From assembly GCF_027257975.1 (NCBI RefSeq), contig NZ_JANZKX010000003.1, positions 434,001 to 498,000 of the forward strand: 64,000 nt of DNA, read 5' to 3'. Positions 57,830-64,000 of the stretch are shown piece by piece (positions within the stretch are counted from its first letter, which is position 1; each line of letters starts with the position of its first letter). Origin of the DNA: Pelomonas sp. BJYL3 (GTDB taxonomy: Bacteria; Pseudomonadota; Gammaproteobacteria; Burkholderiales; Burkholderiaceae_C). The notes under the pieces were generated by a model. That model was not told the origin of the DNA, made no database searches, and was given only the letters and a program-made list of their open reading frames with translations. The translations under genes and the position numbers were made by a program.

Positions 57830-60800
57830 ATGACAACAACATCCCGCTTCCGCCCCGCGCCGCTGACCCTGGCCTGCACCCTGCTCGCCCTGGGCCTGGC
57901 CACGGGTGCACAGGCCGGCCAGAACGGCTTCTACCGCCAGCCCGCATTGCAGGGCAGCACCGTCTACTTCGTCGGCGAGGGCGACCTCTGGCGCGTCCCC
58001 GTCCAGGGCGGCGAAGCCCAGCGCATCACCTCCCACGCCGGGCAGGAGACCCAGCCCGCCGTTTCGCCTGACGGCCAGTGGCTGGCCTTCACCGCCCAGT
58101 ACGACAGCGGCACCGAGATCTACGTGATGCCCGCCAATGGCGGCGTCCCCAAGCGCCTGACCTGGGAAGGCGGCGGCATGCGTGTCTGGGGCTTCAGCGC
58201 CAGCGGCGAGGTGATCTACACCGGCCTGGACAGCCGCCCGGGCACCCAGCTCTTCGCCGTCGACCCCAGGACCCTGCAGCGCCGCACCCTGCCCGTGGGC
58301 CAGGCCGCGGATGGCGCGCTCAGCGCCGACGGCAAGACCCTCTACTTCACCCGCGGCGGCCTGCGCGGCGACAACGCCCGCCAGTACCGCGGCGGCGGCC
58401 TGGCCCGGCTGTGGGCTCTGGACCTCTCCAGCGAGGCCGAGGCCCGCCCCTTCGTCGCCGAGGGCAGCAACGACCGTCGCCCCATGCCCTACCGCGTGGG
58501 CGGCGAGGATCGCGTGGCCTTCCTCTCCGACCGCGACGGGACCTACAACCTCTGGTCCGTCAACGCCCGCGGCGGCGACCTGCGCCAGCACACTCAGCAC
58601 AAGGGCTGGGACATCCGCCATGCCTCGCTCGACGGCAGCCGCGTGGTCTACGCCCTGGGCGCGGACCTCTACCTGACCGACCTCGCCCAGGGCGGCGCCC
58701 CCCGCAAGCTGGACATCGCCCTGGGTGGTGACTTCGACCAGCAACGCGCCCGCTGGATCAAGCGCCCCCAGGACTTCCTGACCGAGACCGCCTTCGCCCC
58801 CAATGGCGAGCGCGTGCTGCTGGCCTCGCGCGGCCACCTGGCCACCCAGGGCGTGGGCCCGCTGCGCCGCGCCGAGCTGCCGGCGCAGGCCGACGGCGCC
58901 TGCAAGAAGGGCGAGTTCAGCAGCGACAGCAAGAGCGTCTTCGCCATCTGCGACTTCAGCGACGAGCAGGAGATCTGGCGCTTCCCCGCCAACGGCCTGG
59001 GCAAGCCCCAGCAGATCACCCATGACGCCAGCACCCAGCGCACCGGCCTCGTGCCCTCGCCGGACGGCCGCTACATCGCCCACACCGACAAGGAAGGCCG
59101 GATCTACCTGACCGACCTCAAGGCACAGCCCCAGCCCACGACGCAGCTGATCGCCCAGGACAAGCTGGAGGGCAGCCCCGGCGACCTCACCTGGAGCAGC
59201 GACAGCAAGGCCCTGGCCTTCGTGATGCCCCTGCGCAATCCGGACCGCAACCAGCTGATGCTCTACACGCTGGCGGACGGCAAGACGCACCGTCTCACCA
59301 GCGACCGCTACGACAGCCATTCGCCCGCCTTCAGCCCGGACGGCAAGTGGCTCTACTTCGCCTCGGACCGCAACTTCCAGGCCACCGGCAACGGCAGCCC
59401 CTGGGGCGACCGCAACATGGGCCCCTTCTTCGACAAGCGCGGCAAGCTCTACGCCCTGGCCCTGCAGCCGGGCCTGCGCTCGCCCTTCGCGCCCAAGGAC
59501 GAGCTGGAGGTCGAGCCCAAGGCAGACGCCAAGCCGGAGGCAAAACCTGACCCCAAGACCGATGCGAAGGCCGATGCAAAGACTGACGCAAAGGCAGACG
59601 CAAAACCTGACGCAAAGGCCGACAGCAAAGCCAAGCCCGCCCTCGTCATCGAAGGCCTGGCCCAGCGCCTGTACGAGCTGCCCGTCCCGGCCGGCAACTA
59701 CCGCGCCCTGCGCACCGACGGCAAGCGCCTGTGGTTCCTGGACCAGGACCTGGAGCGCAAGACCAGCCTCAAGAGCATCGCCATCGACAACCAGGGCACG
59801 CCCGCCGAGGTGCTGTCCGGCGACGTGCGCGGCTACGAGCTCAGCGCCGACGGCAAGAAGCTGATGCTGTTCCGGGGCGCCGGCCCGGCAGCGCCCGAGG
59901 TGCTGATCGTCGAGACAGCGCCCAAGCTGCCCTCGGAGCTGGCCAAGTTCCAGGTGCGCTGGAGCGACTGGCAGATCGCCACCCAGCCGCGCGCCGAATG
60001 GAAGCAGATGTTCAACGACGCCTGGCGCATGCACCGCGACCACTTCTACGACAAGGCCATGCACGGCGTGGACTGGAAGGCCGTGCGTGCCAAGTACGAG
60101 CCCCTGCTGGACCGCCTGACCGACCGCTACGAGCTGGCCGAGCTGATGGCTCAGATGGTGAGCGAGGTCAGCGCCCTGCACAGCCAGGTCAATCCGGGCG
60201 ACGCCCGCCAGGGTCCCGAGGAGCCAGGCCTGGCCGGCCTGGGCGCGCGCCTGACCAAGGTGGCCGAGGGCTGGCGCATCGAGCACCTCTACGAAGCCGA
60301 TCCCGAACTGCCCGGCGAGGCCGGCCCTCTGGCCGCTCCGGGCCTGGGCCTCAAGGCCGGTGACGTGATCACGGCCATCAACGGCCGCAAGGCCACCGAG
60401 GCGCCGCACGTCTTCGAGCTGCTGCGCGGCCAGGCCGGCAAGCAGGTGCTGCTGGAGGTGAAGACGGCCGAGGGCAAGTCGGTGCAGAAGATCGTCGTTC
60501 CCGTGGCAGCACGGCGCGACAACGAGCTGCGCTACAACGACTGGCGCGTGAGCCGCGCCAAGGCCGTGGAGAAGGCGGGCGAGGGCCGCATCGGCTATGT
60601 GCACCTGCGTGCCATGGGCCCCAACGACATCGCCGACTTCGCCCGCGAGTTCTACGCCGCCAGCGACCGCGAGGGCCTGATCATCGACGTCCGCTACAAC
60701 AACGGCGGCAACATCGACAGCTGGATTCTGGAGAAGCTGCTGCGCCGTGCCTGGGCCTTCTGGCAGCGCCGTTCGCCTGAGGGCTCCAAGCCCTATCCGA

Positions 60801-61201
60801 ACATGCAGCACGTCTTCCGCGGCCATGCCGTGGTGCTGATGAACGAGGACACCTACTCCGACGGCGAGACCTTCTCCGAGGGCTTCAAGCGGCTGGGGCT
60901 GGGCCCCGTGATCGGCAAGACCAGCTCGGGCGCGGGCGTGTGGCTGTCCGACCGCAACCGTCTGCTGGACAACGGCATCATGCGCGCCGCCGAGACCGGG
61001 CAGATGGACATCAACGGCAAGTTCCTGATCGAAGGCAAGGGCGTGACGCCCGACATCGAAGTGGACAACCCGCCGCGCGCCACGGCCCAGGGCCAGGACG
61101 CGCAGCTGGACCGCGCCATTGCCGAGCTGAAGAAGCGCATGGCCGAGCAGCCGGTGGTGCAGCCCAAGCCGGGTCCCTACCCGCGCCCCGTGAGGCCTTG
61201 A
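57830..61201 (+). CDS. Tricorn-like protease, S41 family
   Basis: A 1123-residue exported or periplasmic protease. A signal peptide (LACTLLALGLATGAQA) is followed by WD40/PD40-like beta-propeller repeats (about residues 30-560), then a PDZ domain (about 810-900) and an S41 protease domain. Likely catalytic residues are His784 in SALHSQV, Ser1010 in TYSDGETFSEG and Glu1068 in LIEGKGVTPDI. Residues 564-603 are an Ala/Asp/Lys/Pro repeat linker between propeller parts. GGAG lies just before the ATG. Tricorn enzymes degrade oligopeptides; the bacterial role is unclear. Confidence 0.9.
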   Translation: MTTTSRFRPAPLTLACTLLALGLATGAQAGQNGFYRQPALQGSTVYFVGEGDLWRVPVQGGEAQRITSHAGQETQPAVSPDGQWLAFTAQYDSGTEIYVMPANGGVPKRLTWEGGGMRVWGFSASGEVIYTGLDSRPGTQLFAVDPRTLQRRTLPVGQAADGALSADGKTLYFTRGGLRGDNARQYRGGGLARLWALDLSSEAEARPFVAEGSNDRRPMPYRVGGEDRVAFLSDRDGTYNLWSVNARGGDLRQHTQHKGWDIRHASLDGSRVVYALGADLYLTDLAQGGAPRKLDIALGGDFDQQRARWIKRPQDFLTETAFAPNGERVLLASRGHLATQGVGPLRRAELPAQADGACKKGEFSSDSKSVFAICDFSDEQEIWRFPANGLGKPQQITHDASTQRTGLVPSPDGRYIAHTDKEGRIYLTDLKAQPQPTTQLIAQDKLEGSPGDLTWSSDSKALAFVMPLRNPDRNQLMLYTLADGKTHRLTSDRYDSHSPAFSPDGKWLYFASDRNFQATGNGSPWGDRNMGPFFDKRGKLYALALQPGLRSPFAPKDELEVEPKADAKPEAKPDPKTDAKADAKTDAKADAKPDAKADSKAKPALVIEGLAQRLYELPVPAGNYRALRTDGKRLWFLDQDLERKTSLKSIAIDNQGTPAEVLSGDVRGYELSADGKKLMLFRGAGPAAPEVLIVETAPKLPSELAKFQVRWSDWQIATQPRAEWKQMFNDAWRMHRDHFYDKAMHGVDWKAVRAKYEPLLDRLTDRYELAELMAQMVSEVSALHSQVNPGDARQGPEEPGLAGLGARLTKVAEGWRIEHLYEADPELPGEAGPLAAPGLGLKAGDVITAINGRKATEAPHVFELLRGQAGKQVLLEVKTAEGKSVQKIVVPVAARRDNELRYNDWRVSRAKAVEKAGEGRIGYVHLRAMGPNDIADFAREFYAASDREGLIIDVRYNNGGNIDSWILEKLLRRAWAFWQRRSPEGSKPYPNMQHVFRGHAVVLMNEDTYSDGETFSEGFKRLGLGPVIGKTSSGAGVWLSDRNRLLDNGIMRAAETGQMDINGKFLIEGKGVTPDIEVDNPPRATAQGQDAQLDRAIAELKKRMAEQPVVQPKPGPYPRPVRP

Positions 61202-61420
61202 CCCCCCGGTACCGGCTTCGCCGGCCTTGCTGGCCGCGCCAGGCCGGCAGCCTGGCCCTTCGGCAGGCACAAACGCCATGGCGTTTGTGTCCGGCCGCAG
61301 CCCCCTCAGGGGGCGAGCCCGAGGGCCCGGCCAAGCCGGATCCCCGGGCTCCGCGCGATAGAGGGAGGCCTGCAAGGGCTGATGCGAACGCCACCTTGGT
61401 AACGAGGGGACCGCAAAGCA
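61202..61420. repeat. Palindrome-rich intergenic region (REP-like)
   Basis: Between the tricorn gene and the tyrS terminator lie several perfect inverted repeats: CCGGC-TTC-GCCGG at 61212-61224, a 22-base palindrome at 61268-61289 with half-site CACAAACGCCA, and GCCCCC-TCA-GGGGGC at 61300-61314. None has a T run, so they are not ordinary terminators. The layout suggests a dispersed intergenic repeat; no second copy was noticed in this window. Confidence 0.6.
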
Positions 61421-61450
61421 AAACGGGAGGCTCGCCGGCCTCCCGTTTTT
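61421..61450. terminator. Terminator of tyrS (bidirectional)
   Basis: A 10-bp stem (AAACGGGAGG/CCTCCCGTTT) around an eight-base loop, with A and T runs on the two sides, 16 bases beyond the tyrS stop; it can also stop the convergent tricorn transcript. Confidence 0.88.
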
Positions 61451-61466
61451 CATGGTGCGCTCGATC

Positions 61467-62714
61467 TCAGGCGATCGTGACCTTGGCGAACTTGCGCTTG
61501 CCCACCTGCACGACCACGGTGCCGGCCTCCAGCTTCAGGGCCTTGTCGCTGATCACGGTGCCGTCGATGCGCACGCCGTTCTGCTCGATCATGCGCATGC
61601 CTTCGCTGTTGGAGGCCACGAGGCCGGCGGACTTCAGCACGGCTGCGATCCCCAGCGGCGCGCCGGAGAGGCTCACCTCGGGGATGTCATCGGGAATGCC
61701 GCCCTTGGCGCGGTTGTTGAAGTCCGCCTCGGCGCTCTCGGCGGCGGCGGCGCTGTGGAAGCGGGCCGTGATCTCCTTGGCCAGCATGACCTTGGCGTCC
61801 TTCGGGTTGCGGCCGCCCTCGATCTCCTTCTTCAGCGCGGCGATCTCGTCCAGGCTCTTGAAGGACAGCAGGTTGAACCACTTCCACATCAGCTCGTCGC
61901 TGATGGACAGGATCTTGGCGAACATGGAGTTGGCCGGCTCGGTGATGCCCACGTAGTTGTTCTTGGACTTGGACATCTTGTCCACGCCATCCAGGCCCTC
62001 CAGCAGCGGCATGGTCAGGATGCACTGGGGCTCCTGGCCGTACTCGGCCTGCAGGTGGCGGCCCATCAGCAGGTTGAACTTCTGGTCGGTGCCGCCCAGC
62101 TCCAGGTCGGACTTCAGCGCGACGGAGTCGTAGCCCTGCATCAGCGGGTAGAGGAACTCGTGCACCGAGATGGGCGTCTGGCTGGCGAAGCGCTTGGCGA
62201 AATCGTCGCGCTCCATCATGCGGGCCACGGTGTACTTGGCGGCCAGCTGGATCATGCCGCTGGCGCCCAGGGGCTCGCTCCATTCGCTGTTGTAGCGGAT
62301 CTCGGTACGGGCCGGGTCCAGCACCAGGCTGGCCTGCTTGTAGTAGGTCTCGGCATTGGCCTGGATCTGCTCCTTCGTCAGCGGCGGGCGCGTGCTGTTG
62401 CGGCCCGAGGGGTCGCCGATCATGGAGGTGAAGTCGCCGATCAGGAAGATCACCTGATGACCCAGGTCCTGCAGCTGGCGCATCTTGTTGAGCACCACGG
62501 TGTGGCCGATGTGGATGTCCGGCGCCGTGGGGTCCAGGCCCAGCTTGATGCGCAGCGGCGTGCCGGTGGCCTCGGAACGGGCCAGCTTCTGCACCCAGTC
62601 GGCCTGCGGCAGCAGCTCTTCGCAGCCGCGCAGGCTGATGCGCAGGGCTTCCTGCACGCGCTCGGTGACGGGGTAGGCCGGCTTGGCGGGGGTGTCGGTT
62701 CGCGATTCGGACAT
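61467..62714 (-). CDS. tyrS: Tyrosyl-tRNA synthetase
   Basis: A class I aminoacyl-tRNA synthetase (415 residues) that charges tRNA-Tyr. The HIGH motif is at residues 68-71 (DIHIGHTVV) and KMSKS is in [11 protein letters not shown]. The tyrosine pocket region [13 protein letters not shown] and a C-terminal S4 RNA-binding domain ([14 protein letters not shown]) are present. HIGH rather than HIGN/HLGH and the overall length suggest the TyrZ-like branch. Divergent from the M23 peptidase gene. Confidence 0.95.
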   Translation of the reverse strand: MSESRTDTPAKPAYPVTERVQEALRISLRGCEELLPQADWVQKLARSEATGTPLRIKLGLDPTAPDIHIGHTVVLNKMRQLQDLGHQVIFLIGDFTSMIGDPSGRNSTRPPLTKEQIQANAETYYKQASLVLDPARTEIRYNSEWSEPLGASGMIQLAAKYTVARMMERDDFAKRFASQTPISVHEFLYPLMQGYDSVALKSDLELGGTDQKFNLLMGRHLQAEYGQEPQCILTMPLLEGLDGVDKMSKSKNNYVGITEPANSMFAKILSISDELMWKWFNLLSFKSLDEIAALKKEIEGGRNPKDAKVMLAKEITARFHSAAAAESAEADFNNRAKGGIPDDIPEVSLSGAPLGIAAVLKSAGLVASNSEGMRMIEQNGVRIDGTVISDKALKLEAGTVVVQVGKRKFAKVTIA

Positions 62715-62796
62715 GAAGAGCTCTCGTGAGGGCGATGCGCAGCGGAAATCGGCCGGATGACGGGTTTCCCAGCCCTTGATCTAGGGGGTCCCTGGG

Positions 62797-62802
62797 TATA
62801 CT
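62797..62802 (+). promoter_or_regulatory. Possible -10 element upstream of the M23 peptidase
   Basis: TATACT with TTGATC 15 bases upstream (62776-62781) points toward the M23 gene. The spacer is shorter than usual. Confidence 0.3.
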
Positions 62803-62951
62803 CGGCGCCAGTTTTGGCCTCAGCGGCCATCTTTGGACGGCCGCAAAAGTGCTGGATTCTAGTGGACGGTCCCCCGCGGACCGCGTCGCTTCCAGGCTAC
62901 CCGCGCAGGTGCGGTCCAGAACAAGCACAGAGAAGACCGGGACCCGCAAGC

Positions 62952-64000
62952 GTGACTGACTGGACCAAGGAACTGAACAAGGTGTTGGGGCATGCCGAAG
63001 CCTTCGCGGCTCGCCATCCGCGTGCCTTGACGGGCAGCCTGGTAGGCCTGCTCAGCGGATTCGCCGTGACCGCCTTCGGCGTGGCACCGCTGGCGCCCGA
63101 CGCCCAGGACCTGCCCCAGACCACCATCGCCGAGGCCGTGCAGACGCATGACCTCGCCGCCCAGCTCGCCGACCTGGCCGAGCACGAGGTGGCCCTGAGC
63201 CGCAACGACCTCACCCGCGCCAGCGACACCGCCGACAGCCTGCTCAAGCGCATGGGCGCCTTCGACCCGGAGTTCGCGGCCTTCCTGCGCAGTGACGCCA
63301 CGGCCCGCCGCGTGCTCCAGGGCCGCGCCGGCAAGCTGGTGCAGATCAATGCCCGCCCCTCGGGCCGGGTCGAGTCCCTCATCGCCCGCTTCCCCGCCGA
63401 AAAGCCGGAGCAGCAGGCCACGCATTTCACCCGCCTGCGCATCGAGCGCGACGCCAAGGGTCTGCGCAGCGTGCTGGAGACCGCCCCGCTGCAGTCCCAG
63501 GTGCGCCTGGCCAGCGGCACCATCCGCAGCTCCCTGTGGGCCGCGACGGACGATGCCCGCATCCCCGACGCCATCGCGTCCCAGATCGCCGAGATGTTCT
63601 CGGGCGACATCGACTTCCACCGCGAACTGCGCAAGGGCGACCGCTTCTCGGTCGTCTACGAAGGCCTGACTGCCGACGGCGAGCCCATCACCTGGGACGG
63701 CGGCGCCGGCAAGGTGCTGGCGGGCGAGTTCGTCAACAACGGCCGCAGCTACAGCGCCGTGTGGTTCCGTGACAGCGTCACCGGCAAGGGCAACTTCTAC
63801 ACCATGGACGGGCAGAGCAAGCGCCGCGCCTTCCTGGCCAGCCCCCTGCCCTTCTCGCGCGTGACCTCCGGCTTCTCGATGCGCATGCATCCCATCCTGC
63901 AGACCTGGCGCGCCCACCTGGGCGTGGACTACGGCGCCCCCACCGGCACCGCCGTGCAGGCCGTGGGTGACGGCGTGGTGGAGTCCGCCGGCTGGCAGAA
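62952..64000 (+). CDS. M23 family peptidoglycan endopeptidase, N-terminal part (cut by window edge)
   Basis: A zinc metallopeptidase expected to cut peptidoglycan cross-links in the periplasm. The 349 visible residues begin at GTG 62952 (VTDWTKELNKVLG). A transmembrane or signal-anchor helix (LTGSLVGLLSGFAVTAFGVAPLA) follows, then a LysM/OapA-like N-terminal region, and the start of the peptidase M23 domain with SGFSMRMHPI and the zinc motif HLGVDYGAPTGT. The rest, including the final H-x-H motif, is beyond base 64000. Divergent pairing with tyrS is common in Betaproteobacteria. Confidence 0.9.
   Translation, partial: MTDWTKELNKVLGHAEAFAARHPRALTGSLVGLLSGFAVTAFGVAPLAPDAQDLPQTTIAEAVQTHDLAAQLADLAEHEVALSRNDLTRASDTADSLLKRMGAFDPEFAAFLRSDATARRVLQGRAGKLVQINARPSGRVESLIARFPAEKPEQQATHFTRLRIERDAKGLRSVLETAPLQSQVRLASGTIRSSLWAATDDARIPDAIASQIAEMFSGDIDFHRELRKGDRFSVVYEGLTADGEPITWDGGAGKVLAGEFVNNGRSYSAVWFRDSVTGKGNFYTMDGQSKRRAFLASPLPFSRVTSGFSMRMHPILQTWRAHLGVDYGAPTGTAVQAVGDGVVESAGWQ

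Noticed and set aside
56783-61453. A 1556-codon open frame antisense to the nucleotidase and tricorn genes
   Set aside because: Same composition-driven shadow; it crosses several real genes and their intergenic regions.

Overview
The window is GC-rich, densely coded chromosomal DNA of a Gram-negative bacterium. Gene content and order point to Betaproteobacteria, order Burkholderiales, probably the Roseateles/Rubrivivax side of the order. That placement is an inference from pilMNOPQ-aroK-aroB-dgt-gltBD synteny, the Burkholderiales-type porins, the HexR-linked zwf and protein similarity judged by eye. Almost everything is core genome. I see no prophage, plasmid, integron, CRISPR array, rRNA or tRNA gene.

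Layout. 1-2.7 kb: carbohydrate metabolism, with tal (cut by the window edge) divergent from zwf-hexR. 2.8-6.7 kb: a complete phospholipid-transport operon on the minus strand (mlaF-E-D-A-C-B, with mlaA inside it). 6.8-15.1 kb: a minus-strand minor pilin operon (pilE-fimT-pilV-pilW-pilX-pilY1) ending in an overlapping TonB-like gene. 15.4-21.7 kb: glutamate synthase gltB-gltD. 21.8-22.6 kb: a REP-associated tyrosine transposase (RAYT) flanked by inverted repeats. 22.6-32.8 kb: pilM-N-O-P-Q, then an Ig-like-domain lipoprotein, aroK, aroB and dgt, mostly with overlapping start and stop codons. 33-37 kb: mrcA (PBP1A), cyaY, a small LptM-type lipoprotein and a DUF3047 lipoprotein. 37-39.5 kb: two porins, each with its own terminator. 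39.8-44.1 kb: coq7, an OsmC-family gene, an unassigned structured small transcript (candidate sRNA or leader), ilvA and a divergent CobT-like gene. 44.2-55.7 kb: a type II secretion locus, gspC divergent from gspG-H-I-J-K-L-M-N-D-E-F. 55.8-61.2 kb: a Lon-like AAA+ ATPase without a protease domain, a cN-I-type 5'-nucleotidase and a tricorn-like S41 protease. 61.2-64 kb: palindrome-rich intergenic DNA, tyrS, and a divergent M23 peptidase cut by the window edge.

How the genes fit together. Two related envelope machines dominate: the type IV pilus (PilMNOPQ assembly platform and secretin, with the minor pilins and PilY1 that prime and tip the fibre) and the type II secretion system (pseudopilins, platform, secretin, ATPase). 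Neither the prepilin peptidase nor the pilus motor ATPases are in the window. Mla, the porins, PBP1A, the M23 peptidase and several lipoproteins are further envelope functions. Metabolic genes cover the oxidative pentose phosphate/Entner-Doudoroff entry, the shikimate pathway, ammonium assimilation, isoleucine synthesis and ubiquinone synthesis.

The items most worth a second look are the four-hairpin transcript with a good sigma70 promoter and a strong terminator upstream of ilvA (about 41066-41204), the CobT homologue whose two key glutamates appear replaced, the Ig-like lipoprotein coupled to aroK through a TTG start, the TonB-like gene fused by overlap to pilY1, and low-complexity inserts in GspJ and the tricorn protease.
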